Shown one piece after another: positions 29,955-41,484 of a stretch of DNA of 64,000 bases. The number at the start of each line of letters is the position of its first letter. Positions within the stretch are counted from its first letter, which is position 1. Below the pieces are notes generated by a model, which did no database searches, was not told where the DNA came from, and saw only the letters and a list, made by a program, of their open reading frames with translations. Source of the DNA: Photobacterium damselae (lineage in GTDB: Bacteria; Pseudomonadota; Gammaproteobacteria; Enterobacterales; Vibrionaceae). The position numbers were made by a program, and so were the translations under genes. Location of the stretch: contig NZ_PYOG01000004.1 of assembly GCF_003026815.1 (NCBI RefSeq), positions 124,001 to 188,000 of the forward strand, written 5' to 3'.

Positions 29955-30425
29955 ATGAGAGATCACCGCCCGCAAACAGCCGCCGACTTACTTGATAGCA
30001 ACCAGTTGGTTGGCAATATTCAAGAACGAGCCCTTGCATTAAGTCGCTTAAATGATGCCGTCAAAGCTCATTTAAATTGTGCCGAGCACTGCCGAGTCAG
30101 TAATTATCGCCAAGGGATACTCATTATAGAAATCGCCTCTGCAGCTTGGTCTATGCGTCTTAATTACGAGCGAAATAGCCTCATCACTAAATTACGTGAA
30201 AAGCTGTTGCCCAACTTGGTTGATATTCAAGTTAAGGTCAATCCTAACCTTGCGGCAGTTCAAGTTGCTAAGCACAACAAAACGCCAGATATTGTTCAAA
30301 AACCCATTAGTGATGTAGCCGCTAGTCATCTGTTACAAGCTGCTGAACATGCGTCAGAGAAAGTAAAAGCACGATTAGAAAGATTGGCACAATTGGCTAA
30401 GAAAAATAAAGAAGGTTCTAACTAG
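29955..30425 (+). CDS. dciA: DciA-type replicative helicase operator (DUF721)
   Basis: 156 aa protein of the DUF721/DciA family, which replaces the phage-derived DnaC in most bacteria and helps load DnaB helicase; DciA of Vibrio cholerae is the best studied. The N-terminal KH-like domain is about residues 1-105 (LNDAVKAHLNCAEHCRVSNYRQGILIIEI, ASAAWSMRLNYERNSLITKLRE); the C-terminal part is Lys/Ala/Glu-rich and probably flexible. It lies divergent from secA and convergent with lpxC. AGGAA lies upstream of the ATG. Confidence 0.9.
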   Translation: MRDHRPQTAADLLDSNQLVGNIQERALALSRLNDAVKAHLNCAEHCRVSNYRQGILIIEIASAAWSMRLNYERNSLITKLREKLLPNLVDIQVKVNPNLAAVQVAKHNKTPDIVQKPISDVAASHLLQAAEHASEKVKARLERLAQLAKKNKEGSN

Positions 30426-30483
30426 GTCATCGCGATAAGCGTTATAGCGACAAGGTAACTTGGAAAGACAGATAGGTAGAAAC

Positions 30484-30516
30484 AAAAACGCCGAGCTAAG
30501 CTCGGCGTTTTTTTAA
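30484..30516. terminator. Bidirectional terminator between dciA and lpxC
   Basis: AAAAACGCCGAGCT and AGCTCGGCGTTTTT form a perfect stem with an AA loop and long T-run. Confidence 0.93.
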
Positions 30517-30530
30517 ATTCTGCATTACAG

Positions 30531-31448
30531 TTATGCCAATACCATTCCTGGTTGAGCAAACGTAACAGGCACTTCTTTTTCGTCTTCGAATGTTGTCCAC
30601 TCATAAGCTTCTTGGTCAGCTAGTACTGCACGAAGGAGCTTATTGTTTAGTGCATGACCAGACTTATAAGCGCGCATTTCACCGATAATATTATGGCCAC
30701 ACATATAAAGGTCGCCAATGGCATCCAATACTTTGTGAGTCACTAATTCATTATCAAAACGCAAGCCATCATCGTTTAGAATGCGATATTCATCCAACAC
30801 GATAGCATTATCGAAACTACCACCTAAACACAAGTTTTGTGACTGTAGGTACTCGATATCACGCATAAAGCCAAAAGTACGTGCACGACTGACATCTTTT
30901 GCAAAAGACTTGCTTGAGAAATCAAACGTTAAACGCTGCTGATCTGTTCCAATCGCAGGGTGATTAAAGTCGATAGCAAAATCTAAGCGGAAACCGTTAT
31001 GAGGAACCAATTCCGCCCACTTATCGCCATCTTCAACGCGAACAGGTTTTTTGATACGAAGAAAACGTTTTGGCGTATTCAACGCTTCAATACCTGCAGA
31101 TTGCAACAAGTAAATAAATGGGCTTGCGCTACCATCCATAATTGGAATTTCTGGAGCATCAACCTCGATAATCACGTTATCGATACCCATACCAGCAAGT
31201 GCCGCATTCAAGTGCTCAACAGTTGAGATGCGAACGCCTGCTTCGTTAACTAATGCTGTACATAGCATAGTGTCACGAACAGAGTCGGCATTTGCAGGAA
31301 AGTCTACTGGTGGATTTAGGTCGGTACGACGGTAGATCACGCCAGTGTTAGCTGCTGCTGGGCGCAGAATTAGCGTAACTTTACGTCCAGAGTGGAGACC
31401 CACACCAGTCGTTTGCACAATGCTTTTAAGTGTACGTTGTCTAATCAT
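30531..31448 (-). CDS. lpxC: UDP-3-O-acyl-N-acetylglucosamine deacetylase
   Basis: 305 aa zinc deacetylase, the committed step of lipid A synthesis. ATG 31448 ([21 protein letters not shown]) gives exactly the E. coli length; AAAAAGG lies upstream, while an upstream TTG would add MRKRQ. Zinc ligand His79 is in [10 protein letters not shown]; the others are in the HKVLDAIGD motif near residue 238. It is the last gene of the dcw direction and probably has its own promoter in the 31449-31722 gap. The C-terminal tail, the signal for FtsH proteolysis in E. coli, ends FAQPGMVLA. Confidence 0.97.
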   Translation of the reverse strand: MIRQRTLKSIVQTTGVGLHSGRKVTLILRPAAANTGVIYRRTDLNPPVDFPANADSVRDTMLCTALVNEAGVRISTVEHLNAALAGMGIDNVIIEVDAPEIPIMDGSASPFIYLLQSAGIEALNTPKRFLRIKKPVRVEDGDKWAELVPHNGFRLDFAIDFNHPAIGTDQQRLTFDFSSKSFAKDVSRARTFGFMRDIEYLQSQNLCLGGSFDNAIVLDEYRILNDDGLRFDNELVTHKVLDAIGDLYMCGHNIIGEMRAYKSGHALNNKLLRAVLADQEAYEWTTFEDEKEVPVTFAQPGMVLA

Positions 31449-31657
31449 TTGCCTTTTTCTCAACGGTTATAAGCTGACTTCTATTTAGCTTATTCTGTGG
31501 TAATACAACCTCGACCTAACATAGATATTATGTTAAGTGGACGAAAACTATACCACGACTCTAGAAATAACCCAAATAATTTGTTTTATCGATTGATAAC
31601 ACTATTTTAATAGCGCAAAACAAGTTAAATAAAAACAAATCCAAATTAGTTCTAGTT

Positions 31658-31687
31658 GCCGTTTTTCTTTAAAGCAAGAAAAACGGC
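31658..31687 (-). terminator. Hairpin after ftsZ, possible terminator
   Basis: GCCGTTTTTCTT pairs with AAGAAAAACGGC around a 6-nt loop, 36 nt after the ftsZ stop. There is no clear T-run after the stem on the ftsZ strand, so termination may be partial. Confidence 0.45.
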
Positions 31688-31722
31688 ATATCTCAATCTT
31701 TCGTTAATAGCCGAGCTAAAAA

Positions 31723-32871
31723 TTAGTCTGCTTGTTTACGAAGGAATGCTGGAATATCTAAATAGTCGTGTTCAGCCTGTGGTTTCTTCTGAGCTGCTGC
31801 TTGACCTTCAACAGCTGGCTTCTCTTCAACAACAGGAGCCGCTGTTTGAGCTGGACGCTCTTGAACAACTGGCTGCGGCTTAGAAGATGTCACTAGCGTA
31901 ATATCAGGCTTAGTATCTTTGCCGATACCTGTTGCAACAACAGTTACACGTAGCTCATCAGTCATGTCTGGATCTAGAGATGTACCGATAACCACAGTTG
32001 CGTTATCAGAAGCAAACGCTTTAACCGTATTACCCACTGTCTCAAACTCATCTAGACGCATATCTAGACCAGCAGTGATGTTAACCAATACGCCACGAGC
32101 GCCAGCAAGATCGATATCTTCTAGAAGTGGACTTGAGATAGCCATTTCAGCCGCTTCTTCAGCACGATCATCACCAGATGCCATACCACTACCCATCATT
32201 GCGTGGCCCATTTCAGACATCACAGTACGAACGTCAGCAAAGTCGACGTTGATCATACCAGGACGAGTGATTAGCTCAGCAATACCTTGAACAGCGTTCT
32301 TCAGTACGTCGTTTGCTTTAGCAAAAGCATCAAGTAGAGTGATACCACGACCAAGTACTTTAAGTAGCTTCTCATTTGGAATCGTAATTAACGAGTCCAC
32401 ATGTTTAGAAAGCTCTTCAATACCTTGCTCAGCAAAAGCCATACGCTTTTTGCCTTCAAAGCTAAATGGCTTAGTGACAACTGCAACAGTTAAGATACCA
32501 AGCTCTTTAGCAATTTCAGCAATGATAGGTGCTGCACCAGTACCTGTACCACCGCCCATACCGGCAGCGATAAATACCATGTCAGAACCTTCAAGTTCTT
32601 TTTTGATCGCTTCACGATCTTCTAACGCAGAGTCACGACCCACTTGAGGGTTTGCACCAGCACCCAAACCTTTAGTGATATCACCACCGATTTGAATAAC
32701 TGTACTTACACTGCTTTTACGAAGAGCCTGGGCATCAGTGTTAACACTGATAAACTGCACGCCTTCGATTGATTCACGTACCATGTGATCGACAGCATTA
32801 CCGCCACCGCCGCCAACGCCAACGACTTTAATTACTGCCTCGTCAGAGATGTCCATCATCGGTTCAAACAT
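31723..32871 (-). CDS. ftsZ: Cell division GTPase FtsZ
   Basis: 382 aa tubulin homologue forming the division ring. It has the GTP-binding tubulin signature [10 protein letters not shown] (near residue 107), N-terminal [16 protein letters not shown]7 loop [11 protein letters not shown], a Pro/Gln/Ala-rich linker from about residue 318, and the C-terminal conserved peptide [14 protein letters not shown] that binds FtsA, ZipA and ZapD. It lies 35 nt after ftsA. Confidence 0.98.
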   Translation of the reverse strand: MFEPMMDISDEAVIKVVGVGGGGGNAVDHMVRESIEGVQFISVNTDAQALRKSSVSTVIQIGGDITKGLGAGANPQVGRDSALEDREAIKKELEGSDMVFIAAGMGGGTGTGAAPIIAEIAKELGILTVAVVTKPFSFEGKKRMAFAEQGIEELSKHVDSLITIPNEKLLKVLGRGITLLDAFAKANDVLKNAVQGIAELITRPGMINVDFADVRTVMSEMGHAMMGSGMASGDDRAEEAAEMAISSPLLEDIDLAGARGVLVNITAGLDMRLDEFETVGNTVKAFASDNATVVIGTSLDPDMTDELRVTVVATGIGKDTKPDITLVTSSKPQPVVQERPAQTAAPVVEEKPAVEGQAAAQKKPQAEHDYLDIPAFLRKQAD

Positions 32872-32906
32872 TTGTTCTCTCCGTCTATCCTGTTCGCATC
32901 AGGTAT

Positions 32907-34166
32907 TTAAAATTCTTTTCGTAGCCAACCACTGAATCGTGAGAAGAAACCGGTCACTGAGCGCTTAGTTTCAACATCACTATCATCAAATGTCTGACTG
33001 TCCTTTCCGTAATGCAGTAAACCTACTGCAGTCGCAAAATGCGGAGACTGAACATAGTCAGTCAACCCGTGTATTTCAAGAGGTTGACCAATACGTACTT
33101 GATTACGGAAAACCCGTTCAGCACATTCAATCAAGCCTTCCATCTGAGCAGCACCGCCGGTTAATACGATACCAGCTGCAAGATGGTGCTTTACACCCGT
33201 TTCTCGCAATTGTTCTTGTATTACAACGAGCTTCTGATTAACTAACCCCAACAGCTCAGTGTATCGAGGTTCGATTACTTCCGCTAGCGTTTGGCTTTGC
33301 AAGCTACGAGAAGGTCGACCACCCACACTTGGGACATCCACCTTCGCATCTTTGCTCACCAATTCACTTAGTGCACAGCCGTATCTCACTTTAATTTCTT
33401 CAGCGTCACCCGGCGGTGTACCAAAAGCATAAGCAATATCACTGGTGACAACATTACCTGCATACGGAATCACTTCTGCATGACGCAATGCACCACCTGA
33501 CCAAACTGCAATATCCATGGTGCCGCCACCGATATCAATCACGCAAACACCCAGTTCGCGCTCATCCGGCGTTAACACCGCATGGCTTGCTGCAAGGCCT
33601 GAAAAAATCAATTGTTCCACTTTAAGACCACAACGTTCTACTGCTTTCACAATATTACGCGCCATATCATTATGGCAGGTGATCATATGAACACTGGCTT
33701 CCATTCGAACGCCAGACAAACCAACAGGATTTTTAATACCCTCTTGATAATCAATAGCAAATTCTTGAGGAATTACATGTAAAGTTCTATGTTCATCGCT
33801 GATTTTGACCGATTTTGCCGTATGAATAACATTATCGACATCATCTTGGGTCACTTCTTTATCAGAGATCGGCACCATACCTTTCTCTGTCTGACAACGA
33901 ATATGCTTACCTGATAGAGATAGATAAACCGAAGATATCTGGAAGTCATCGATCATCAACTCAGCTTGATCAATTGCTCGCTGAACTGATTTCACCACAG
34001 ATTCAAGGTCGTTTACACCACCTTTATCCATGCCTTTAGATGGACTATTACCCACCCCAATAACATTCACATTACCATCAGGTAGAATTTCTCCCACCAA
34101 AGCGCATACTTTGGAGGTACCAATATCAAGACCAACGATGAGTTTTTTATCTGCCGCCTTAGTCAT
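32907..34166 (-). CDS. ftsA: Cell division protein FtsA
   Basis: 419 aa actin-like ATPase that ties FtsZ to the membrane. The phosphate-binding motif LIVGLDIGTSKVCALVGE is at residues 9-26, the second phosphate loop CVIDIGGGTMDIAVW near 207, and the C-terminal amphipathic membrane helix GFFSRFSGWLRKEF closes the protein. It overlaps the ftsQ stop by one base. Confidence 0.98.
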   Translation of the reverse strand: MTKAADKKLIVGLDIGTSKVCALVGEILPDGNVNVIGVGNSPSKGMDKGGVNDLESVVKSVQRAIDQAELMIDDFQISSVYLSLSGKHIRCQTEKGMVPISDKEVTQDDVDNVIHTAKSVKISDEHRTLHVIPQEFAIDYQEGIKNPVGLSGVRMEASVHMITCHNDMARNIVKAVERCGLKVEQLIFSGLAASHAVLTPDERELGVCVIDIGGGTMDIAVWSGGALRHAEVIPYAGNVVTSDIAYAFGTPPGDAEEIKVRYGCALSELVSKDAKVDVPSVGGRPSRSLQSQTLAEVIEPRYTELLGLVNQKLVVIQEQLRETGVKHHLAAGIVLTGGAAQMEGLIECAERVFRNQVRIGQPLEIHGLTDYVQSPHFATAVGLLHYGKDSQTFDDSDVETKRSVTGFFSRFSGWLRKEF

Positions 34167-34957
34167 TAGCGCACGCTCTCATTCCGTTTCGGAGATTCTT
34201 GATCCGAAGTCATTTTCCAACCGACTGCTGCGCCTGTATCGTAGCGCAAATCAATGTACTCGATATCCTTACCCTGTTTCTCTATGGTTGGGTAAAGACG
34301 AATAAATCGTTCAAGTCGCTCCATTCGAGCTTCACGCCCTAACTTGAGCTGAATACCATTTGATAACAATATTTGCCATGCCCGACGTTTATTAAGCGAA
34401 ATCTTAACAACATCAAACCCAGCATGTTGTAATTCTGGTTGCATTTCCCGAAGTCCAGCTAGCATTTCTTCACTGCTACCTTCCGGGCCGACCAGATCCA
34501 CTAACGTTTTATCTTTGATTGTTGAGGCTAACGCTTTAAATACTACGCCATGCTCATCAACCAGATATTTGCCATCCCATTCAGCTGCAGGTTGGCGCTC
34601 AATAACAAACGTCTTAATGGTATCGGGCCATTGCTTTCGTACTGTTGCTTGCTCAACCCATGGTTGCTCTTCAACAGCGTGTTGTAAACTGTCTACATTC
34701 TGAGTCATAAAGCTTCCCATATGACCCATTTGCAAAATCGCTTCTCTAACATCATTATTGGTTAGATACTTCAAATCCCCTTGCACAACTAACTGTGAAA
34801 GAGGAAGGCGGTTTGCATCTGTCATCCAATCTTTAGTTGCTGTGACCAGCCAAATCGTAAACGCAATGACAGAAATAAAGAAAGCCAAACCCCCAAAGCG
34901 CTTTAATAACGTTTTTGGCGATTTTAGCGAAATTCTTTTCACGACTGCTGCCGTCAT
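34166..34957 (-). CDS. ftsQ: Cell division protein FtsQ
   Basis: 263 aa bitopic inner-membrane protein of the FtsQLB complex. Short cytoplasmic N-terminus, membrane segment near residues 23-42 (GLAFFISVIAFTIWLVTA), POTRA domain beginning LSQLVVQGDLKYLTNNDVREAI, then the beta domain. It is separated from murC by 272 nt, a gap in which ddlB lies in E. coli but no gene is present here. Confidence 0.95.
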   Translation of the reverse strand: MTAAVVKRISLKSPKTLLKRFGGLAFFISVIAFTIWLVTATKDWMTDANRLPLSQLVVQGDLKYLTNNDVREAILQMGHMGSFMTQNVDSLQHAVEEQPWVEQATVRKQWPDTIKTFVIERQPAAEWDGKYLVDEHGVVFKALASTIKDKTLVDLVGPEGSSEEMLAGLREMQPELQHAGFDVVKISLNKRRAWQILLSNGIQLKLGREARMERLERFIRLYPTIEKQGKDIEYIDLRYDTGAAVGWKMTSDQESPKRNESVR

Positions 34958-35229
34958 AATATCTCTACTTGCCCTGTCGATTTATCGCTAGCAAGCATGT
35001 TCTGCTCTTAAACTCTTGCTATAGACTCAAATGAAGAAGTACCAAGCAAAGTTAGTGGATTATAACCGAGCAACCCGCTTCAAACCAATACTCATCAGAG
35101 CATTTCTTGATACTAGCTAACAATTAATTGTTCATTTTTCCCGAAAGAAAGCGATAAGACACCTGTATTACCGCTTAATTCAGATTAAAACCGATAAATA
35201 TTGAGGTTTACTCTCCTCAACAAGCGAAG
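34958..35229. other. murC-ftsQ intergenic region, no ddlB
   Basis: 272 bases with no gene. It contains a perfect 14-bp palindrome AACAATTAATTGTT (35119-35132) and a small hairpin TTGAGG/CCTCAA (35201-35220) just after the murC stop. Probably a site for an ftsQAZ promoter; I could not assign hexamers. Confidence 0.5.
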
Positions 35230-36690
35230 TTATTCACCTTGCATTGCAGCGATATCGAGCTTTAATTCAGCTAACTGACGCGCTATTTTGCCAACATCGC
35301 CCGCACCTTGTGTCAAAACCAAATCATCATTTTGAATAATATTGGCAAGAGCGGCAGGTAATGCCTCTTTGTTAGCAACAAAAATCGGATCTAATTTACC
35401 ACGGCCACGAATCGTTCGACATAGCGCACGACCATCGGCACCAGCAATCGGCGCTTCGCCCGCAGCATAAACATCTAACATCAAGAGAACGTCAACTTGC
35501 TCAAGAACATTAGCAAAATCATCGTAGAGATCGCGAGTTCGACTATAACGGTGCGGTTGGAACACCATCACTAAGCGCTTATCAGGCCAGCCAGCACGAG
35601 CTGCTTGAATAGTGACATCCACTTCACTTGGGTGATGACCATAATCATCCACCAGCATTGCAGTGCCGTTACCCGTTTCAAACTCACCAAGATGATCAAA
35701 ACGACGACCTGTACCTTGGAACTCAGCCAAAGCACGGATAATTGCATCATCATCAACCCCTTCTTCTGTCGCAACAGCAACAGCAGCAGTGGCATTTAAT
35801 GCATTATGGCGGCCTGGAACATTTAGTGTAACTTTAAGCTCTGGCTTATCTTTACGAACAATAGTAAAGAAACCTTGCTGACCGCACTGCTGATAATCCA
35901 TTAGACGAACATCAGCATCTTCAGAGAAACCATAAGTCAGCATTGGACGACCAACACGTGGTAGCAGTTCACGAACCACAGGATCATCAATGCACATCAC
36001 AGCCAAACCATAAAATGGTAGATTATGAAGGAAATCAATGAAGGTCTGCTTAAGCACTTCAAAATCACCGCCATAGGTATCCATGTGGTCTGCTTCAATG
36101 TTAGTGACTACACACACCATTGGCTGCAGATGTAAAAATGACGCATCACTTTCATCGGCTTCGGCAATTAAGTAACGACTACAGCCTAAGCGAGCATTAG
36201 TACCCGCACTTTTTACTAAACCGCCATTCACAAATGTTGGATCTAAACCGGCTTCAGAATAAATTTGTGTCACTAGAGCCGTTGTTGTTGTTTTACCGTG
36301 GGTACCGGCAATCGCAATACCGTGACGATAGCGCATCAGTTCAGCCAGCATCTCAGCTCGACGAACAACAGGAATACGTAATTCACGCGCAGCAACTAAT
36401 TCAGGATTCTCTTGTGAGATAGCGGTTGAAACGACAACAACACTGGCACCTTCAACATTGCTTGCCGCATGGCCAAAGAAAATTTGTGCACCCTTGCCAC
36501 TTAAACGATCTGTTACCGGATTAGCCGACAGATCTGAGCCACTAATACAGTAGCCTTCATTAAGTAATACTTCAGCGATGCCACTCATACCCGCACCACC
36601 GATACCAACAAAGTGAATACGCTCCACACGGCGCATCTCTGGTACCATAGTTCGAATTTTTGCTAATTGTTGGTTATCCAGTTTACCCAT
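35230..36690 (-). CDS. murC: UDP-N-acetylmuramate--L-alanine ligase
   Basis: 486 aa cytoplasmic Mur ligase adding L-Ala to UDP-MurNAc. [16 protein letters not shown] binds the UDP substrate, the ATP site [12 protein letters not shown] is near residue 122, and [12 protein letters not shown] and HHPSEVD are family motifs. ATG 36690 is chosen over GTG 36693. It is 15 nt after murG. Confidence 0.97.
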   Translation of the reverse strand: MGKLDNQQLAKIRTMVPEMRRVERIHFVGIGGAGMSGIAEVLLNEGYCISGSDLSANPVTDRLSGKGAQIFFGHAASNVEGASVVVVSTAISQENPELVAARELRIPVVRRAEMLAELMRYRHGIAIAGTHGKTTTTALVTQIYSEAGLDPTFVNGGLVKSAGTNARLGCSRYLIAEADESDASFLHLQPMVCVVTNIEADHMDTYGGDFEVLKQTFIDFLHNLPFYGLAVMCIDDPVVRELLPRVGRPMLTYGFSEDADVRLMDYQQCGQQGFFTIVRKDKPELKVTLNVPGRHNALNATAAVAVATEEGVDDDAIIRALAEFQGTGRRFDHLGEFETGNGTAMLVDDYGHHPSEVDVTIQAARAGWPDKRLVMVFQPHRYSRTRDLYDDFANVLEQVDVLLMLDVYAAGEAPIAGADGRALCRTIRGRGKLDPIFVANKEALPAALANIIQNDDLVLTQGAGDVGKIARQLAELKLDIAAMQGE

Positions 36691-36705
36691 CACTCTGTTC
36701 TCATC

Positions 36706-37770
36706 TTAATTTTTTGCTAGGGATTTAATTACATTCGCGACACGGATATCAGCATCTAAGATGGCAGCATCACGAGCAGCTTGCGCCATTTGCTCTAGGG
36801 CTGGGCGATCAAGTTGTTCAAGTTGCTGAGCCAATCCTTCTGCGGTCAGATCCATTTGCTCAATCATTTTTGCTGCGCCACATTCTACCAGATGTTCAGC
36901 ATTAAGCGCTTGCTGACGATCTTTGTGCATAAACGGTACGAAGATAGCACCAACGCCTGCAGCAGAAAGCTCTGAAACAGTAAGAGCTCCAGAGCGACAA
37001 ACGACAATATCTGCCCAAGAATATGCAGCAGCGACATCATCGATAAACTCTGTGACTTTATGTGAGCCGGCATTATTGGCTTGATAATCTGCTTCTGTCT
37101 GCTCAGCAGCACCTTTGCCGGCTTGGTGCCAGATAGTTACTTTATCACCTAATAGCGCCGCAACTTTTGGCATAGTTTGGTTCAGAATTCGGGCACCTTG
37201 ACTGCCCCCCATCACCAAGATACGAATAGGTCCTTGATGCTCACTAAAGCGTTCAGCTGGCGGCGGTAGAACAGTCACATCATGACGGACCGGGTTACCC
37301 ACAACTTCTTTATCTTTAAAGGCACCAGGGAAAGCTTGCAGCACCGCACTGGCAATCTTAGAAAGCCACTGGTTAGTTAAACCAGCTACTGCATTTTGTT
37401 CGTGCAGTACAACAGGTACTCCCGATAACCATGCCGCGACACCACCTGGACCACTTACATAGCCACCCATGCCAAGAACCACATCAGGTTGCCAAGCTTT
37501 AATGTATTTGCGCGCTTGCAAAATAGCACCAACGATTTTAAATGGTGCGGTAAGTAAACGAGCAATACCTTGACCACGAAGGCCTTTTACCTTAATAAAA
37601 TCAATTTCAATACCGTGTTTAGGTACTAAATCAGCTTCCATTCGATCTGCGGTGCCTAACCAACGGATCTCCCAACCTTCTTGTTGTAAGCGTTGGGCAA
37701 CAGCTAATCCCGGAAATACGTGACCGCCAGTACCACCAGCCATCACTAATAAGCGTTTATTTTTTTTCAT
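36706..37770 (-). CDS. murG: Lipid II synthase MurG
   Basis: 354 aa GT-B glycosyltransferase that adds GlcNAc to lipid I on the inner face of the membrane. [14 protein letters not shown] lies near the N-terminus; [12 protein letters not shown] and [19 protein letters not shown] form the UDP-GlcNAc site. ATG 37770 or 37773 is possible; both overlap the ftsW end, indicating coupling. Confidence 0.97.
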   Translation of the reverse strand: MKKNKRLLVMAGGTGGHVFPGLAVAQRLQQEGWEIRWLGTADRMEADLVPKHGIEIDFIKVKGLRGQGIARLLTAPFKIVGAILQARKYIKAWQPDVVLGMGGYVSGPGGVAAWLSGVPVVLHEQNAVAGLTNQWLSKIASAVLQAFPGAFKDKEVVGNPVRHDVTVLPPPAERFSEHQGPIRILVMGGSQGARILNQTMPKVAALLGDKVTIWHQAGKGAAEQTEADYQANNAGSHKVTEFIDDVAAAYSWADIVVCRSGALTVSELSAAGVGAIFVPFMHKDRQQALNAEHLVECGAAKMIEQMDLTAEGLAQQLEQLDRPALEQMAQAARDAAILDADIRVANVIKSLAKN

Positions 37771-39061
37771 CATTCTTCTTTAATTGCTGGTCTTCAGACT
37801 TGGTTTCAGATTCATCTACTAGCACTAAATTATTATCAGCAATTTGCGGATTGTCTTCTGAAATTACCTGATCATCTTCTTCAGTGTCTTCTGGCGATAG
37901 GCGCTCTGCTAAACGTTGCTCATGATCAATTCGAATCAAGATAGCAACCGCTGCCGCCATAATAAACAGACTCGAACCACCATAACTGATAAGCGGTAAG
38001 GTTAGACCTTTAGTTGGTACCATACCTGCGGCTGCGCCAACGTTAACTAAGGTTTGGAATGCAAACCAAAACGCAAAGCCAAAGGCAAGATAACCACCAA
38101 ATAACTGGCCAGACTTAAGACACTTTCGACCGATAATCAGTGCTTTTGCAACCAATGCAAATAGCAGGAGCAAGACCACAATAACGCCCGCAAGACCTAA
38201 CTCTTCAGCCAAAACAGCAAATACGAAGTCGGTGTGTGCTTCTGGTAAATATTCAAGCTTCTGAATTGAGTTACCAAGGCCTTGGCCCCACCACTCACCA
38301 CGACCAAATGCCATCAAAGATTGTGTCAGCTGGTAACCACTACCGAAAGGATCTTGCCATGGGTCAAGAAACGAGGTGACGCGTCGCATACGATACGGTT
38401 CAAAGGCAATCAACAAGCCAATACCAACTAAAGCTGATGCGATCATTACCAAGAACTGCCATAGCTTAGCGCCGGCAATAAATAGCATACCAACGGTACC
38501 GACAAACATTACCACAAACGAACCTAAGTCAGGCTGTTGCAGCAATAAGAAACCGAGAATACCGAGAACCAGTAAAGGTTTAAGGAAACCAAGGAAAGTC
38601 TCTCGCACTTGTTTATTTTGTCGGACCAGATAGCCAGAGACAAACATAAATAAAGAGAGTTTTGCAACTTCGGCAGGCTGTAAGTTAAAGATACCCAATG
38701 GGATCCAACGGGCCGCACCGTTTACAGAGCGACCAATAGCCAATACAACGATAAGAAGGAAAATTGAGGTTAACAGCATAGGAATACTGTATTTATGCCA
38801 ACGCTCAATAGGGATTTGCATAACAACCGATGCGATAGCTAACGAACACGCTAAGAAGAAAGCATGACGAAATGCAAAGTAAAAAGGCATCCCTGTTAGA
38901 CGAGTTGCAACGGGTACGGAAGCGGATGTTACCATGACCAAACCTGTGATCATCAATGCGATAGCAATCCACACTAATTGACGATCATACAGGCATGGTT
39001 TTGCCGGTTTGACAAACCAATCACCGACAGAGGAGATCCCATTACGGATCATATTTAGCAT
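37757..39061 (-). CDS. ftsW: Septal peptidoglycan polymerase FtsW
   Basis: 434 aa SEDS-family membrane glycosyltransferase working with FtsI. About ten membrane segments; [17 protein letters not shown] and [12 protein letters not shown] are SEDS signatures. AGGAG sits 7 nt before ATG 39061, which overlaps murD. The C-terminal tail of about 50 residues is unusually acidic ([19 protein letters not shown]) and cytoplasmic. Confidence 0.97.
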   Translation of the reverse strand: MLNMIRNGISSVGDWFVKPAKPCLYDRQLVWIAIALMITGLVMVTSASVPVATRLTGMPFYFAFRHAFFLACSLAIASVVMQIPIERWHKYSIPMLLTSIFLLIVVLAIGRSVNGAARWIPLGIFNLQPAEVAKLSLFMFVSGYLVRQNKQVRETFLGFLKPLLVLGILGFLLLQQPDLGSFVVMFVGTVGMLFIAGAKLWQFLVMIASALVGIGLLIAFEPYRMRRVTSFLDPWQDPFGSGYQLTQSLMAFGRGEWWGQGLGNSIQKLEYLPEAHTDFVFAVLAEELGLAGVIVVLLLLFALVAKALIIGRKCLKSGQLFGGYLAFGFAFWFAFQTLVNVGAAAGMVPTKGLTLPLISYGGSSLFIMAAAVAILIRIDHEQRLAERLSPEDTEEDDQVISEDNPQIADNNLVLVDESETKSEDQQLKKNDEKK

Positions 39062-40398
39062 GAAGCGGCTCCTGCTACTTTATCTTGCAGCTCAGTGGCA
39101 AGTTCAATAAAGGCATCACCTCGAGCCATGAAGTTTGCAAACTGATCCCAACTTGCACAGGCAGGAGAAAGCAAGATCATATCGCCAGATTGTGCGGTAG
39201 ATGCAGCGAGCTCCATAGCTTGAGCCATAGTTTCAACCAAGATTGCGTTATCAACAAGCTCTGCAAATTGATAGCCATCACGGCCGAAGCAATAAAGTTG
39301 TACATTTAAGTCAGCGAGAACCGTTTTTAGTTCCGAAAAATCAGCACCTTTACCATCACCACCCACCAATAGGTGCAGCTTACCAGCTAAGTTTAAGCCG
39401 TTAAGTGCCGCTTCAGTGCTGGCAACATTGGTAGCTTTGGAATCATTTACCCAACGAACGCCATGCTTAGTTACGGCAAGTTGGCAACGATGAGCTAAAC
39501 CAGTATAACGGCGAAGAGCACGACAAGCGGCCTCGCGATCAATTCCTGCAGCATCGGCCAGTGCTAATGCTGCAAGACTGTTTGCCACATTATGACGACC
39601 AACCAGAGCAATCTCATCAGCTGGCATCAAAGGCTGCTGATTGATTGCCAACCACTCACGGTCATCAATCAGTACCAAACCATAATCTTGATCATCAAAG
39701 CCAAAACTGGTCATAGCCCCCGTGAAATCGGTTGGCTTTGTCGCTAAGTCATTTCGATTATAAACGGCTAGATTGGCATGATGGAAAATACGCATCTTAG
39801 CCTGACTGTAATCCTCTAAACCTTGATAACGATCCATATGATCTTCAGAAAGATTTAGATAAACAGCGGCGGCAAGGTGTAATGAAGAGGTCGTTTCTAA
39901 CTGAAAACTGGATAATTCAAGAACATAAAGCTCATGATTTTGAGCCAACATATCAAGCGCAGCAAAACCGATATTGCCACCAACACCGACATCAATGCCC
40001 GCTTCTTTTGCCATCTCACCCACAAGGCTCGTTACCGTGCTTTTACCGTTAGAACCAGTAATCGCAACCACAGGTTTTGTCACCTCACGGGCAAACAGCT
40101 CAATATCACCCACAATCTCAACGCCTGCTTGAGCTGCTGTGACCAATTCAGGTGTCGCCAAGGCAATACCGGGGCTGGCAACAATCAGATCGGCAGCCAA
40201 TAGCCATTCCATATTCCATTGACCACAGCACAGCTCAACATCGGCAGGCAGTTGATCATGACCTGGTGGTGTGTTTCGCGTGTCGATCACTTTGATATCA
40301 AGCGATTGCGGCAACCTTAACAAATGATTTACCACCGACAGTCCTGTCATACCAAGACCGATAACAACAACCTTGTTCACATCCACCAAGCCTTTCAT
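39055..40398 (-). CDS. murD: UDP-N-acetylmuramoylalanine--D-glutamate ligase
   Basis: 447 aa Mur ligase adding D-Glu. N-terminal [20 protein letters not shown] site [15 protein letters not shown] near residue 113, LSEDHMDRY and the C-terminal [19 protein letters not shown] are typical. It starts 3 nt after mraY. Confidence 0.97.
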   Translation of the reverse strand: MKGLVDVNKVVVIGLGMTGLSVVNHLLRLPQSLDIKVIDTRNTPPGHDQLPADVELCCGQWNMEWLLAADLIVASPGIALATPELVTAAQAGVEIVGDIELFAREVTKPVVAITGSNGKSTVTSLVGEMAKEAGIDVGVGGNIGFAALDMLAQNHELYVLELSSFQLETTSSLHLAAAVYLNLSEDHMDRYQGLEDYSQAKMRIFHHANLAVYNRNDLATKPTDFTGAMTSFGFDDQDYGLVLIDDREWLAINQQPLMPADEIALVGRHNVANSLAALALADAAGIDREAACRALRRYTGLAHRCQLAVTKHGVRWVNDSKATNVASTEAALNGLNLAGKLHLLVGGDGKGADFSELKTVLADLNVQLYCFGRDGYQFAELVDNAILVETMAQAMELAASTAQSGDMILLSPACASWDQFANFMARGDAFIELATELQDKVAGAASC

Positions 40399-40401
40399 TT
40401 T

Positions 40402-41484
40402 TTAACGTACCTTCAAAGTAGCAAGCGCAATTAATACTAACATCAGAGTGATGATCCAAAAGCGAACGATAACTCGTGGCTCTGGCCAACCTTTTAATTC
40501 GTAGTGGTGATGAATCGGAGCCATACGGAAAATACGCTGACCACGAAGTTTGTATGAACCGACCTGAAGAATGACCGATACGGTTTCCATAACAAAGACA
40601 CCACCCATTAGTACTAGTAGGAATTCTTGGCGGATAAGTACCGCAATTGTACCTAAAGCACCACCCAATGCTAATGAGCCTACATCGCCCATAAAGACTT
40701 GCGCTGGATAGGTGTTAAACCACAAGAAACCAAGACCTGCACCAACAATCGCAGTACATACGACAACCAGCTCACTGGCATCTTTAACATAAGGGATATG
40801 AAGGTATTCTGCGTAGTTGTAGTTACCCGTTGCCCATGCAATAAAGGCCATACCACCTGCAACCATAACAGTTGGCATAATTGCAAGACCATCAAGACCA
40901 TCCGTTAGGTTCACCGCGTTACTAGTACCGACGATAACGAAATAGGTCAAAATGATATAGAACAAGCCTAATTGCGGCATAATATCTTTAAAGAAAGGAA
41001 CCACTAGCTGAGTTGCAGCAGTATCTTTACCGTAGGCATATAGTGCAAATGCGACAATAATCGCAATCAGCGACTGCCAGAAATATTTCCAGCGCGCGAT
41101 CAGGCCATCGGTATTTTTACGAACAACTTTACGATAGTCATCGACAAAACCAACTGCACCATAGCCAAGCAGAACAAATAGAACGGCCCAAACATAGGGA
41201 TTACTTAAATCCGCCCACAATAAAACCGTAATGGTAATTGCGGCCAGTATCATAATCCCGCCCATTGTCGGGGTACCACGCTTACTAAAGTGAGACTCAG
41301 GGCCTTCATTACGAACAACCTGGCCAATTTGTAGCATTTGTAAACGAGCAATCAGGCGCGGTCCCATCCATAGCGATAGAACAAGAGCTGTCAAGATGCT
41401 CATAATGGCGCGGAAAGTTAGATATTCAAAAAGTCGAAAAAACGGGAACGTAGACTCAAGTACGTGCGCTAACCAATAAATCAT
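40402..41484 (-). CDS. mraY: Phospho-MurNAc-pentapeptide transferase
   Basis: 360 aa integral membrane enzyme making lipid I from UDP-MurNAc-pentapeptide and undecaprenyl phosphate. Motifs: [16 protein letters not shown] with the paired Asp, [10 protein letters not shown], and [15 protein letters not shown] near the C-terminus. ATG overlaps the murF stop by four bases. Confidence 0.98.
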   Translation of the reverse strand: MIYWLAHVLESTFPFFRLFEYLTFRAIMSILTALVLSLWMGPRLIARLQMLQIGQVVRNEGPESHFSKRGTPTMGGIMILAAITITVLLWADLSNPYVWAVLFVLLGYGAVGFVDDYRKVVRKNTDGLIARWKYFWQSLIAIIVAFALYAYGKDTAATQLVVPFFKDIMPQLGLFYIILTYFVIVGTSNAVNLTDGLDGLAIMPTVMVAGGMAFIAWATGNYNYAEYLHIPYVKDASELVVVCTAIVGAGLGFLWFNTYPAQVFMGDVGSLALGGALGTIAVLIRQEFLLVLMGGVFVMETVSVILQVGSYKLRGQRIFRMAPIHHHYELKGWPEPRVIVRFWIITLMLVLIALATLKVR

